Assembly: GCA_943372995.1 (NCBI GenBank) | Contig: CALSAQ010000001.1 | Span: forward strand, 310,001 to 374,000 | Length of the DNA: 64,000 nucleotides | From: CAJBVG01 sp943372995 | GTDB lineage: Bacteria; Bacteroidota; Bacteroidia; Sphingobacteriales; Sphingobacteriaceae | Direction of reading: 5' to 3' | Part shown: one piece after another, positions 7,515-16,473 of the stretch | How the letters are laid out: each line of letters begins with the position of its first letter | How positions within the stretch are numbered: the first letter of the stretch is position 1 | Notes under the pieces: model-generated | The model's database searches: none | What the model saw: only the letters and a program-made list of their open reading frames with translations | Told to the model about the DNA's origin: nothing | Translations under genes and position numbers: made by a program

Positions 7515-8557
7515 CAAATCTTCCACGAGTCGCCGTAGTGGTATTGAATTATAACGGGTCTAGCTTACTTCCAAAATTTTTACCATCAGTTTATAATAGT
7601 ACTTATCAGAATCTTGAGTTAATACTTGCTGATAATGCTTCTACAGATGATTCTGTGGAATGGGTAAAGTCTAATTTCCCAGCATTTAAAGTAATTATTA
7701 ACGATAAAAATTATGGTTTTGCAGAAGGCTATCATAAGGTATTGTCGGCATTAACAGATATTGATTATTTTATACTACTTAACTCTGATGTAGAAGTCAC
7801 AGCTAATTGGATAGAACCAGTGATTTCATTAATGGAGAAGGATAAAAATATTGCCATTGCCCAACCTAAAATTTTGAGCTATTTAGAAAAGGAGAAGTTC
7901 GAATATGCTGGAGCAGCTGGAGGTTATATCGATCGTTTTGGTTACCCTTTCTGTAAGGGTAGGATTTTCGATACTGTTGAAAAGGATAAACATCAATATG
8001 AACAAAATGTAGAAATTTTTTGGGCCTCTGGAGCGGCAATGTTTATTAGGGCTGAAGTATATAAGCAATCAGGTGGTCTAGATCCTGATTTTTTTGCTCA
8101 TATGGAAGAAATTGATTTGTGCTGGAGAGTAAAGAATATGAATTATAAAGTGTATTACTGCGCTGAATCCACGGTTTACCACTTAGGGGGCGGCACATTA
8201 CACGAGAGTAACCCTAAAAAAACATATTTGAATTTTAGAAATAGCCTGATTACACTTAGGAAAAATCTACCCCTCCACTATTCATTCGGAATATTATTCA
8301 TTAGGCATGTATTGGATTTTATACAGTGGTTACGTTTCTTTTTTACTGGAAAATTTAAGCATGCATTCGCTATAAATAGAGCTCATTACGATTTTTTAAT
8401 TACCCAGTCGACTTGGTATTCTAAAAGAAAAAAGTTGATTAAAATATTTAAAAAACCAAATAAAACCGGACTATATAACAGAAGTATTGTATTCGATTAT
8501 TTTGTATTGAAAAAGAAAAGATTCAACGAACTTAATTTAAAAGAATTAGAGCAATAG
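7511..8557 (+). CDS. Family 2 glycosyltransferase (rhamnosyltransferase-like)
   Basis: A 348-residue GT-A enzyme. The nucleotide-sugar fold is shown by VVVLNYNG at the N terminus, ADNASTDDSVEWV at about 40-52, and the metal-binding region around LLNSDVEV (about 95-102). The acceptor/catalytic region has ASGAAMFIRAEVY and FFAHMEEIDLCWR, followed by VYHLGGGTL, a pattern typical of WbbL/RfbF-like rhamnosyl or similar glycan-assembly transferases. The C-terminal 90 residues are basic and hydrophobic and may touch the membrane. It is the last gene of the three-gene envelope operon and its end overlaps the convergent aroQ by 12 bp. Donor and acceptor sugars cannot be read from sequence. Confidence 0.9.
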   Translation: MTNLPRVAVVVLNYNGSSLLPKFLPSVYNSTYQNLELILADNASTDDSVEWVKSNFPAFKVIINDKNYGFAEGYHKVLSALTDIDYFILLNSDVEVTANWIEPVISLMEKDKNIAIAQPKILSYLEKEKFEYAGAAGGYIDRFGYPFCKGRIFDTVEKDKHQYEQNVEIFWASGAAMFIRAEVYKQSGGLDPDFFAHMEEIDLCWRVKNMNYKVYYCAESTVYHLGGGTLHESNPKKTYLNFRNSLITLRKNLPLHYSFGILFIRHVLDFIQWLRFFFTGKFKHAFAINRAHYDFLITQSTWYSKRKKLIKIFKKPNKTGLYNRSIVFDYFVLKKKRFNELNLKELEQ

Positions 8558-8968
8558 TGCTCCAATACCTAATCGATAAGAATCGAGGCCAAAGCCAGTA
8601 ATACTCCCCTTACACTTAGGAGTTAATAGGGTATAATGACGAAATTGGTCTCGTTGATAAACATTTGATATGTGTACCTCTACTGTAGGTAAGTTAATAC
8701 TAGCAATAGCATCCATTAGAGCAATAGATGTATGTCCGTATGCTCCAGGATTAATTACTATACCAGAATAGTTGTTTTGATCTGCAAGCTGAATTTGATC
8801 AATAAGTTTAGCCTCGTCGTTAGATTGAAAGTACTCGAGTTGAATATCTTTAAATTTATTTTTTAGTTCAATAAAATATTCATCGAATGATTTTTCTCCG
8901 TATATTGTCTTCTCTCTTCTGCCTAGAAAGTTTAAGTTTGGACCGTTTACAATTAGTATTTTTTTCAT
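8546..8968 (-). CDS. aroQ: Type II 3-dehydroquinate dehydratase
   Basis: A 140-residue shikimate-pathway enzyme converting 3-dehydroquinate to 3-dehydroshikimate in the cytoplasm, normally as a dodecamer. Seen: NGPNLNFLGRREKTIYG at the N terminus with the reactive-site arginine and catalytic tyrosine, INPGAYGHTSIALMDAI, and EVHISNVYQRDQFR with the catalytic histidine. The start at 8968 gives the family's usual MKKILIVNGPNLN opening; the longer frame adds nine unrelated residues. The start codon is only 4 bp from the divergent xerD start at 8973, so the two promoters must overlap the neighbouring coding sequences. Confidence 0.95.
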   Translation of the reverse strand: MKKILIVNGPNLNFLGRREKTIYGEKSFDEYFIELKNKFKDIQLEYFQSNDEAKLIDQIQLADQNNYSGIVINPGAYGHTSIALMDAIASINLPTVEVHISNVYQRDQFRHYTLLTPKCKGSITGFGLDSYRLGIGALLL

Positions 8969-8972
8969 TGAT

Positions 8973-9902
8973 ATGGATTGGAATTCAACCATCAAAGGTT
9001 TTAAGTCTTATTTAAAATTAGAACGATCCTTATCGAAGAACTCTATTGATGCTTACGTATACGATATTGAAAAACTTCAACAGTATTTCGATTATACCAA
9101 ACAGAACACCTCTCCTACGGATGTTAAAACCAAAGATATAAAAGATTTTTTGGTATGGATAAATGAATTAGGAATGACCCCTAGTTCCCAAGCAAGAGTA
9201 TTATCTGGCATTAAATCGTTTTATAAATATTTGGTTCTAGAGGATATGCTCAAGAACGACCCTTCTATTGTTATAGAAACACCCAAGCTAGGTAGAAAAC
9301 TTCCCGATACCTTGAGTTTAGAAGAAATAAATTTGATATTAGATACTATTGACTCGAGTTCTGCTGAAGGAATGAGAAATAAAGCCATGTTAGAAACCCT
9401 ATATGCATGTGGACTTAGGGTGTCCGAATTAGTGAATCTAAAAATATCAGATGTTTTTTTCGAGATAGATTTCATAAAAGTTACAGGTAAGGGAGATAAG
9501 GAGCGTTTTGTACCACTTGGTAGTTCAGCAAAAAAATTCATTAAGATATATTTAAACGAGATTAGAGTACATGTTCCTATTAATAAGGGAGAAGAAGATA
9601 TTGTTTTTTTAAATCGAAGGGGAAAACGCTTAACCAGGGTAATGATATTTACTATTATTAAACGTTTGGCCTTAAAAGCGGGAATAAAAAAAAGCATAAG
9701 CCCACATACTTTCCGTCATTCGTTTGCCACACATTTAGTTGAAGGAGGAGCCGATTTAAGAGCTGTACAAGAAATGCTTGGTCATGAGTCGATTACTACC
9801 ACAGAAATTTATACTCACTTAGATAGAAGCTATTTAAAAGAAACTATAATTAGTTTTCATCCTCGTTCAAAAAATAAAAAAAGAGTGAAGGTTAATGCTT
9901 AA
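8973..9902 (+). CDS. xerD: Tyrosine recombinase XerD-like
   Basis: A 309-residue site-specific recombinase of the Xer type, which resolves chromosome dimers at dif during division. The SAM-like N-terminal DNA-binding domain covers about 5-90. The catalytic residues are all present: Arg in CGLRVSEL (about 149), Lys in GKGDKERF (about 175), His-x-x-Arg in SPHTFRHSFATHL (about 245-248), His in MLGHESI (about 270) and the nucleophile Tyr in TEIYTHLDR (about 280). There are no neighbouring phage or integron features, so I read this as the housekeeping enzyme rather than a mobile-element integrase. The 3' end overlaps convergent prmC by 11 bp. Confidence 0.9.
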   Translation: MDWNSTIKGFKSYLKLERSLSKNSIDAYVYDIEKLQQYFDYTKQNTSPTDVKTKDIKDFLVWINELGMTPSSQARVLSGIKSFYKYLVLEDMLKNDPSIVIETPKLGRKLPDTLSLEEINLILDTIDSSSAEGMRNKAMLETLYACGLRVSELVNLKISDVFFEIDFIKVTGKGDKERFVPLGSSAKKFIKIYLNEIRVHVPINKGEEDIVFLNRRGKRLTRVMIFTIIKRLALKAGIKKSISPHTFRHSFATHLVEGGADLRAVQEMLGHESITTTEIYTHLDRSYLKETIISFHPRSKNKKRVKVNA

Positions 9903-10752
9903 TAGCTTTTAGTATACGTTCTTTCCCTCTAATATCTTTTCTTATTTCAATATTTTTCCAATTGTTTTTATCTAAAATATATAGCATTAATTCAGAAAGA
10001 GATTCATTGATTTCAAAGTATAAACTGCCCTTTTCCTTTAATTGTTGTTCCGCTTGTTTTACAATTCTTTTATAGAACAATAATGGATCTTCGTCGGGAA
10101 CAAATAAGGCAAGTTTAGGTTCATAATCTAATACATTTTTTTGCATTACATTTTTTTCCGATTCTAACACATAAGGAGGATTGCTTACTATTATGTTGTA
10201 ACGCTTTTCAATATTGCTTTTAAGGATATCTTGTTGAGTAAAATTCACCTCAACTTTATTTACAATGGCGTTTTTTCTTGCAATTTGTAATGCATCGTTT
10301 GAAATATCAATAGCATCGACGATCGAGTGAGTTAAGTTTTTTTTCAAACTAATTGCTATACATCCTGAACCAGTTCCAATATCAAGAATGTTAATGTTTT
10401 GGGAGTCTTTATGATCCTTAATAATCCAATCTACTAGTTCTTCGGTTTCCGGACGAGGAATGAGTACGTTAGGGTTTACTGAAAAACGCATACCCATAAA
10501 TTCTTCGAACCCGAGTATATATTGTACCGGTTGATGTTGATTAAGTAGATGAGCGATTTGGTCTAGTTGTTCGAACATAGATGCAGGTACTAGCTCATTT
10601 TCGTTGAGGATGAGTTTGATGGTATCGTAACCGAGTATTTCTTTAAAAACAATCTGACTTATGCTTCTAGCCTCTTCAGGCTCATAGGTTTTGTGTATGA
10701 GGTATTGAAAATGTTGGAAAGACTCTTTTAAGGTTTTGGTTCTCGAAAACAT
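9892..10752 (-). CDS. prmC: Release factor glutamine methyltransferase
   Basis: A 286-residue enzyme that methylates the GGQ glutamine of peptide-chain release factors using S-adenosylmethionine. An N-terminal helical domain (1-90) is followed by a Rossmann methyltransferase domain with LDIGTGSGCIAI at about 122 and the catalytic NPPY in SNPPYVLES at about 190. I take the start at 10752 (MFSRTKTLKESF); an upstream ATG would add 27 residues that run into the ribD start region. The divergent ribD start lies 35 bp away. Confidence 0.93.
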   Translation of the reverse strand: MFSRTKTLKESFQHFQYLIHKTYEPEEARSISQIVFKEILGYDTIKLILNENELVPASMFEQLDQIAHLLNQHQPVQYILGFEEFMGMRFSVNPNVLIPRPETEELVDWIIKDHKDSQNINILDIGTGSGCIAISLKKNLTHSIVDAIDISNDALQIARKNAIVNKVEVNFTQQDILKSNIEKRYNIIVSNPPYVLESEKNVMQKNVLDYEPKLALFVPDEDPLLFYKRIVKQAEQQLKEKGSLYFEINESLSELMLYILDKNNWKNIEIRKDIRGKERILKAIKH

Positions 10753-10787
10753 ATTCAAAACTACAATAAAAAAGCTATTTTTACGAG

Positions 10788-11831
10788 GTGAAATCACATG
10801 AGTTTTATATACGTAGATGTTTTGAGTTGGCACAAAAAGGCTTAGGGCATGTGCAACCTAACCCTATGGTGGGTGCCGTTTTGGTATATGATAATGAAAT
10901 TGTAGCAGAGGGTTTTCATGAAGAATATGGCAAAGCACATGCAGAAGTAAATGCGATTAATTTTCTATTGAAAAATAATCAAGGAGCTTCAGAAATTTTA
11001 AAAGAGAGTACATTATATGTTAACTTAGAACCTTGTGCACATACAGGTAAAACCCCACCCTGTACTGATCTAATTATTAAACATAAAATTCCTAAAGTAG
11101 TAATATCAAATATAGACCCCTTTGGTTCTGTCAATGGAAAAGGTGTAGATCGATTACGAAAAGCTGGTGTTGATGTTACGATTGATGTGTTAAAAGATGA
11201 GGGCTATGAAATCAATAAACGCTTTTTTACTTATCACACATTACAAAGACCATATGTGATTTTAAAATGGGCTGAATCTAGAGACAGATACATTAGTATT
11301 GCGGAAAACAAAAGAACACAGATAAGTGGAAAAGATGCTCAGGTGATGAATCATAGATGGCGTTCGGAGGAGCAAGCTATTTTAGTAGGAACTAAAACAG
11401 TACAAGTGGATAATCCCATTTTAACTGTAAGGGAATGGACAGGTAAAAATCCAATACGTGTAATTATTGATAAAGAATTAAAGCTTAGCAAAGAGTTTAA
11501 TATTTTCAATAGTGATTCCAAAACCATTGTTTTTAATAATTATAAAACAGAACGAATAGCTAATGTACAATATGTACAAATAGATTTTTACGGTTTAGTA
11601 CCACAGTTTATATTGTATCAATTGTATTTAATGGAAGTACAATCGCTAATAATAGAAGGTGGTGCATATACTATTAATGAGTTTATGCAATATGGTTTGT
11701 GGGATGAAGCCAGAATTTTTAGATCTAAAATGGAGTTAACTAAAGGGATTCCAGCACCAAAATTAGAAGGTAAATTATTTCAAAAGCAAGATTTTGGAGA
11801 TGATGAATTATTAATTTACCACAGAATATGA
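10788..11831 (+). CDS. ribD: Riboflavin biosynthesis deaminase/reductase RibD
   Basis: A 347-residue bifunctional enzyme that deaminates the pyrimidine intermediate from GTP and then reduces its ribosyl side chain. The deaminase domain (1-145) has the zinc site HAEVNAI (about 50) and PCAHTGKTPPC (about 82-92); the RibD_C reductase domain (150-345) includes ILKWAESRDR and IIEGGAYTINEFM. The start is GTG at 10788, the only in-frame start option before a stop at 10767, and gives the family's normal beginning (HEFYIRRCFELA). The stop overlaps the EamA transporter start as ATGA. Confidence 0.95.
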   Translation: MKSHEFYIRRCFELAQKGLGHVQPNPMVGAVLVYDNEIVAEGFHEEYGKAHAEVNAINFLLKNNQGASEILKESTLYVNLEPCAHTGKTPPCTDLIIKHKIPKVVISNIDPFGSVNGKGVDRLRKAGVDVTIDVLKDEGYEINKRFFTYHTLQRPYVILKWAESRDRYISIAENKRTQISGKDAQVMNHRWRSEEQAILVGTKTVQVDNPILTVREWTGKNPIRVIIDKELKLSKEFNIFNSDSKTIVFNNYKTERIANVQYVQIDFYGLVPQFILYQLYLMEVQSLIIEGGAYTINEFMQYGLWDEARIFRSKMELTKGIPAPKLEGKLFQKQDFGDDELLIYHRI

Positions 11832-12694
11832 CGATTATATTAATCTCCATTATTTTATCGGGAGCACTTGTTATTAGTTTCAAATTTTTTGAACGTTTTG
11901 GTGTAAATAATTCAAATGCCATAGCCATTAATTACATATTTGCTTCAGGTTCTGGAGTAGTTATGGGTTTAGATACTTTCCGAACGATATCATTGCTTAA
12001 TGCGGAGTGGTTTCCGTATACCCTTTTGTTTGGTTTTATGTTTGTTACTACTTTTAATTTAGTGGCATATGGGGTAAAGACTTCAGGCTTAATGGTCGTT
12101 TCTATTGCGCAGAAAATGTCGCTGATTATTCCATTGGCATTTAGTATATGGTATTACGATGAAAGTTATGGATTAATAAAAATTTCAGGTATTGTACTTG
12201 CCTTGGTAGCTATTTATTTTAGCTCTAAAAAACAAAGCGACTATGCAGAGAAGGTTTCATGGAGAACCTTTTTAGTTCCTGGTATTATTTTTATTGGAAG
12301 TGGTATTGTGGATGTGAGCATAAAAATATCACAGGAATACTTTGGAACCATTGTTCCTTTTTCGGTAATCTTGGCTTGTATATTTGGTGCAGCGGGTGTT
12401 ATAGGTCTTGGGCAAAAATTAATACAACGTAAGCCAATGAGTATGAAAGATGTTTATGCTGGAATGGTGCTTGGTTTTATAAATTTTTTCTCTACTTATT
12501 TTCTCATGAAGGCATTGTCGGATGATAGTATGGAGAGCTCATTTGTTTTTGCAGTAAATAATATTGGAATAATATTATTTAATACAATGGTTGCCGCTAC
12601 AATATTTAGAGAAAATATATCTAAAACAAATACCATCGGTATTATATTAGCACTTCTTTCAATATTAATTATTTACCTATCGAATGTTATTTGA
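11828..12694 (+). CDS. EamA/DMT-family transporter
   Basis: A 288-residue integral membrane protein with about ten hydrophobic segments arranged as two five-helix repeats, as in the drug/metabolite transporter superfamily. Typical features are the short loops, Gly-rich helices and the second repeat starting near SWRTFLVPGIIFIGSG (about 140). The transported compound is unknown; family members move amino acids, nucleosides or other metabolites. It overlaps ribD by 4 bp upstream and the YigZ gene by 11 bp downstream, so the three are one operon. Position after ribD could hint at a flavin-related substrate, but that is only inference. Confidence 0.85.
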   Translation: MTIILISIILSGALVISFKFFERFGVNNSNAIAINYIFASGSGVVMGLDTFRTISLLNAEWFPYTLLFGFMFVTTFNLVAYGVKTSGLMVVSIAQKMSLIIPLAFSIWYYDESYGLIKISGIVLALVAIYFSSKKQSDYAEKVSWRTFLVPGIIFIGSGIVDVSIKISQEYFGTIVPFSVILACIFGAAGVIGLGQKLIQRKPMSMKDVYAGMVLGFINFFSTYFLMKALSDDSMESSFVFAVNNIGIILFNTMVAATIFRENISKTNTIGIILALLSILIIYLSNVI

Positions 12695-13295
12695 TACAGA
12701 ATATAAAACAGTATCTCGGTTATCAGAAGGTCTATATAAAGAGAAAGGCAGTAAGTTTATTGCTTATTGTAAGAATTTATATACTACTGATGAGTTCAAG
12801 AGTTGGTTATTAGAGATTAAAGAAGAACATCCTACAGCAGTACATCATTGCTACGCATATAGAATTGGATACGATAAATCTGCTTATCGTTTTAATGATG
12901 ATGGGGAACCATCTGGAAGTGCAGGCCGACCAATTTATAACGTGATTTTATCAAATGATTTAACTAATGTTGCAATAATAGTAGTAAGGTATTTTGGAGG
13001 TAGTTTATTAGGAGTTCCAGGCTTAATAAATGCTTATAAACAATCGAGTATCGAGGCTATTGAGCAAAATGAAATAATTGTTAAAGAAATATCAGAATTG
13101 GTGAGCATTACATTTGATTATTTACAAATGAATAGTGCGATGAAAGTAATTAAAGAATATCAATTAAAGATTATAGCACAAGAAAGTGCAGAGCAGTATA
13201 CTATTAAACTTGAGGTACCCATAAAAAATGCCGACCAGGTAAGATCAGCATTTCAAACAAATCAAATTATTTATAATTATTTAAGAACCTATTAG
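12684..13295 (+). CDS. YigZ/IMPACT family protein
   Basis: A 203-residue cytoplasmic protein of the UPF0029/IMPACT family. The N-terminal domain (1-115) holds the characteristic EKGSKFIAY, EHPTAVHHCYAYRIG, NDDGEPSGSAGRPI and VVRYFGGSLLGVPGLI blocks. The C-terminal part (140-203) fits the ferredoxin-like DUF1949 domain. The family is linked to translation control in eukaryotes; its bacterial role is unclear. It is last in the ribD operon, and its stop shares TTAG with the stop of the convergent universal stress gene. Confidence 0.92.
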   Translation: MLFDTEYKTVSRLSEGLYKEKGSKFIAYCKNLYTTDEFKSWLLEIKEEHPTAVHHCYAYRIGYDKSAYRFNDDGEPSGSAGRPIYNVILSNDLTNVAIIVVRYFGGSLLGVPGLINAYKQSSIEAIEQNEIIVKEISELVSITFDYLQMNSAMKVIKEYQLKIIAQESAEQYTIKLEVPIKNADQVRSAFQTNQIIYNYLRTY

Positions 13296-14170
13296 TAAGG
13301 GGTAACAAATTCAGTTTCTCTTTCTTTAGGTCTAACACTTAAAATAGGGATGTTCGACTGATTAATCATTTGTTGAGAATAAGGTCCTGCTAAAAATCCA
13401 GAGCTACTCTCCTGCTCTGTCATAATAATAATTAAATCAGCATCTTTTTCTTTCGCATAATCGAGCGTGATACTAGCTAAATTTTTCCCCGTTAAAAACC
13501 CATAAGTGGTGTTGATTTTATCTTCTGAGATATAATCGACCACTTGTTTAGTAACCACTTTTAAACGATTTAAAACCATTTCATCGCTTGAGGTAGAAAC
13601 ACCAACAACATGAACTGTAGAATTAAATAACTTAGCTATATATAGAGCATCGTCGACTTTCTCTCGGGTATCTCTTGAGCTATCTAGAGGAAGAATAATA
13701 TCTTTTATACCTTTATTGCCTGAATCAGCATGTAGAGAAAGAACTGGACATTTCGCTTGATTAACCACACGAAAAGTATTCGATCCACCAATAAAATTCT
13801 CCACACCCTTTGAGCCGTGTGTTCCCATACAAATTAAACCTGCTGTTATCTCTTTAGCATAGTTTAGTGCTTGTATATACACTGTGCCCTCTAGAAATTT
13901 CATACTGGCTTTTATACCATGATTTTTAGCTAAATCATCTATATATTCTTTGAATTTTTGTTCAATAACATTTACATCTTTTAAGCCGTCGTTAGTATCT
14001 TTTTTAAAAACGTTCTTAATGATGTTATTTACTGTTGCCGTTTCTTTAACATGCAATAAGAAAATTTCAGATTTTAAGTTCTTGGCTAAATAGACTGCAT
14101 GGTTATATGCAATTATGGACGTAGGTGATAAGTCCATAGGAACTAGAATTCTATCGAAGGTTCTATGCAT
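13292..14170 (-). CDS. Tandem-domain universal stress protein
   Basis: A 292-residue protein with two UspA folds in tandem (about 1-148 and 152-285). The first begins FDRILVPMDLSPTS and has GLICMGTHGSKG followed by GSNTFRVV, close to the ATP-binding pattern G-x2-G-x9-G-S/T. The second begins IKDIILPLDSSRDT and ends DLIIIMTEQESSSGF, where the nucleotide motif is less well kept. Such proteins bind ATP or small ligands and are induced by stress and growth arrest; the partner here is unknown. It stands alone, convergent with the YigZ gene and divergent from the nucleoside phosphorylase. Confidence 0.9.
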   Translation of the reverse strand: MHRTFDRILVPMDLSPTSIIAYNHAVYLAKNLKSEIFLLHVKETATVNNIIKNVFKKDTNDGLKDVNVIEQKFKEYIDDLAKNHGIKASMKFLEGTVYIQALNYAKEITAGLICMGTHGSKGVENFIGGSNTFRVVNQAKCPVLSLHADSGNKGIKDIILPLDSSRDTREKVDDALYIAKLFNSTVHVVGVSTSSDEMVLNRLKVVTKQVVDYISEDKINTTYGFLTGKNLASITLDYAKEKDADLIIIMTEQESSSGFLAGPYSQQMINQSNIPILSVRPKERETEFVTPY

Positions 14171-14268
14171 AATTTATAACAATTTAGATTTATGGTCAAC
14201 GGAAGTTAAGAAAATAACGTTTAAATAAAAAATATTTTAATAAACACCTACATTAACTACATTTATGC

Positions 14269-15141
14269 ATGAATTATTTTCCAGCATCTGAATTAATATT
14301 AAATAATGATGGTAGTGTGTATCATTTGCATCTTTTACCAGAAGATATCTCAACCAATATCATTACTGTAGGTGATCCAGAGCGTGTTGATAGCATCGCG
14401 GCTCATTTTCACAAGATTATTTTAAAGAAAAAAAACAGGGAATTTTACACCGTAAAAGGAATTTTCAATAACAAAGAAATTACAGTTATTTCGACTGGAA
14501 TTGGCACCGACAACATCGATATTGTTCTAAATGAATTGAATATTCTAGCAAAAATCAATTTAAAAGAGCTTCAATACTTACATACTCCAAAGAAGCTTAA
14601 TATTATACGAATTGGTACGAGTGGAACTTTAAGAGAGGATATTCCACTTGGCTCAAATTTGTTGTCGGAACACGCAATTGGATTAGAGGGGCTAATGAAT
14701 TTCTACCCTATAGAATATCAAAAATTTGAACAAGATTTTAATGAAGTCATAAAATCCAAATTAAGCAGCCAATTTAGCTTTTTACATCCTTATGTAGTGA
14801 GCTCATCCAGTAAGATTAATAGTTTATTTGCTAAGGATATGATTTTGGGAGTTACAGCAACCTGCCAAGGATTTTATCACCCACAAGGAAGGTTCTTATG
14901 GAGCAAAAACAATGACTCAATATTGATGTGTTTAAGAACTATAGATTTTGAAGGAAAATATGTGACTAATTTCGAGATGGAAACGGCTGGTATATTAGGA
15001 TTGGCCAGATACTTTGGTCATGATGCAAGTTCAATTTCATTAATCTTAGCCAATAGAATTACTAATGAATTTATATCTAATGGAGAGCAAAAAATGAATG
15101 AGCTTATTGAGTACTGTTTAGAAAAAATTTCATCGGTATAA
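14269..15141 (+). CDS. Nucleoside phosphorylase (uridine phosphorylase-like)
   Basis: A 290-residue enzyme of the PNP/UDP phosphorylase superfamily. Phosphate-binding GDPERVD is at about 36, ISTGIGTDNIDIV at about 75, RIGTSGTLRED at about 123 and the nucleoside-binding NFEMETAGIL at about 240, which contains the E-M-E triad seen in nucleoside phosphorylases. It would split a nucleoside with phosphate to give base and ribose-1-phosphate. Because it ends against mqnA one might suspect futalosine hydrolase (MqnB), but MqnB is shorter and these motifs fit a pyrimidine/purine nucleoside phosphorylase better. The 3' end overlaps mqnA by 12 bp. Confidence 0.88.
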   Translation: MNYFPASELILNNDGSVYHLHLLPEDISTNIITVGDPERVDSIAAHFHKIILKKKNREFYTVKGIFNNKEITVISTGIGTDNIDIVLNELNILAKINLKELQYLHTPKKLNIIRIGTSGTLREDIPLGSNLLSEHAIGLEGLMNFYPIEYQKFEQDFNEVIKSKLSSQFSFLHPYVVSSSSKINSLFAKDMILGVTATCQGFYHPQGRFLWSKNNDSILMCLRTIDFEGKYVTNFEMETAGILGLARYFGHDASSISLILANRITNEFISNGEQKMNELIEYCLEKISSV

Positions 15142-15867
15142 TTTCGATTTTTCTAAAAACAGCTGAATAGCTTTTCTTTTTTCGTTATTTAAATGATAAT
15201 TAATTTTATTGGTAAGATAATCATCTACATCAAAATCATGGAGCCTATTTTCATCTATCACTTCATTTAAGTGAGTCATACCATTACTTAAATAAGTATT
15301 AAATTGTTGTAGTAGTAGAGGATTTATTTCTTTGTTACTTACCCATGCAGCAAATACGAAAGGCAAATTGGTAAATGTGTTCCAGTCGGAGGCTAAATCA
15401 ATACAAGTACTATATTTTCCAATCAAGTTAAAAGTTCTATCTCCAATTAAAACAAAGGCTTCCCCATTGGACAAGGTTGGTATATTCTCAACTCTTTCTA
15501 AAAACTTCACTTGTATGTTCCAATGTTCATTAGCGAGTATTTTAGTCAATAAATTCGATGTGCGTGAATGTGGATCAAGGTAAATAGTATGAATACTTTC
15601 AATTGAAGTATTTGAGAATAAGAATACAGAGTTAACATCATTATTTGCAGAGATACAGAAGTCGGAAATAATGGTAGCAGAATTAATTTCTGGAATTACT
15701 GCAACAGGAATTAAACCTATATCAACTTTATTATGAATGAGTTTTTGAGCACAATCGGAAGGGATGTCGAGACTGATATCGAACAATTCTTCAGAGGCAG
15801 GAATTAGCCCCTTCACAAATACTTTTGAATTTAAGTAGGAAACTACTGATACTTTTATTTTAGACAT
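15130..15867 (-). CDS. mqnA: Chorismate dehydratase MqnA
   Basis: A 245-residue protein with the periplasmic-binding-protein-like fold of the MqnA/MqnD family. MqnA removes water from chorismate to give 3-[(1-carboxyvinyl)oxy]benzoate, the first step of the futalosine route to menaquinone. Signatures are VSVVSYLNSKVF at the N terminus, DIGLIPVAVIPEI at about 50, and LDPHSRTSNLLTKIL at about 100. The neighbour two genes upstream is mqnE, the next enzyme in the path. It overlaps the histidine phosphatase gene by 8 bp; all three form an operon. Confidence 0.9.
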   Translation of the reverse strand: MSKIKVSVVSYLNSKVFVKGLIPASEELFDISLDIPSDCAQKLIHNKVDIGLIPVAVIPEINSATIISDFCISANNDVNSVFLFSNTSIESIHTIYLDPHSRTSNLLTKILANEHWNIQVKFLERVENIPTLSNGEAFVLIGDRTFNLIGKYSTCIDLASDWNTFTNLPFVFAAWVSNKEINPLLLQQFNTYLSNGMTHLNEVIDENRLHDFDVDDYLTNKINYHLNNEKRKAIQLFLEKSKLYR

Positions 15868-16471
15868 GAAAATGGTCTGTATTATTAAAATCTAGCATTT
15901 CAAAATTACCGTTTTGATAGATTAAACGATAAAGAGAAACATTGGAATGTGGGAAATTATCCATATTACTTAAAGGAATATTAAGTAATTGGCATAGTAA
16001 CAAACGAAGTGCTCTGCCATGCATACAAATTAATATTTTAGATAATTGTTGATGATTAGCAACGAGATTATCCATCACTTCTTTTTGTCTATTATACACT
16101 TCAATTGGGCTCTCACCACCAGGAAATTTTAGATCCAAATATCCGTCCATCCAGCTTTTTGTGAGTTGATAAAACTCTTCTTTCATTTCCTTAGTAGCTT
16201 CTCTTCCTTCGTTAATACCCCAGTCCAATTCGTCGAGGCCCGGATGTTGTTCCCAAGGAATGCCTTTGCTGATAAAGGATTCAACGGTTTGGTGGGTACG
16301 CTTAAGGGTTGAAGTAATAATTTTGTCGAATTCTATATGATGATAGGCTTTATAGAAAGAGCGAGCTTGAATGATACCCTGTTCATTTAAATCGGAATCT
16401 ACGCCCCTACCTTGTACGATACCACGCTTATTAAAATCGGTTTCCCCGTGACGAATAATATAAAGTTCCAT
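15860..16471 (-). CDS. Histidine phosphatase family protein
   Basis: A 203-residue member of the phosphoglycerate-mutase-like phosphatases. The catalytic RHGE motif is at residues 7-10 (IIRHGETDFN), with the second histidine in CMHGRALR at about 150 and conserved arginine in STLKRTHQT at about 58. It is embedded between mqnE and mqnA (2-bp gap and 8-bp overlap). The substrate cannot be told from sequence: phosphosugars, phosphoserine or a nucleotide are all possible. No phosphatase step is recognised in the futalosine pathway, so its place in this operon may be incidental. Confidence 0.9.
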   Translation of the reverse strand: MELYIIRHGETDFNKRGIVQGRGVDSDLNEQGIIQARSFYKAYHHIEFDKIITSTLKRTHQTVESFISKGIPWEQHPGLDELDWGINEGREATKEMKEEFYQLTKSWMDGYLDLKFPGGESPIEVYNRQKEVMDNLVANHQQLSKILICMHGRALRLLLCQLLNIPLSNMDNFPHSNVSLYRLIYQNGNFEMLDFNNTDHFHV

Positions 16472-16473
16472 AC

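Noticed and set aside
9221..9697. Minus-strand open frame of 158 codons opposite xerD
   Set aside because: It is the mirror of conserved xerD catalytic sequence and has no family features of its own.
8973..9902. Integrase of a mobile element
   Set aside because: No attachment repeats, phage or transposon genes nearby; length and motifs fit housekeeping XerD.
14269..15141. Futalosine hydrolase MqnB
   Set aside because: The adjacency to mqnA suggested it, but length (290 residues) and motifs fit a nucleoside phosphorylase; MqnB proteins are shorter.
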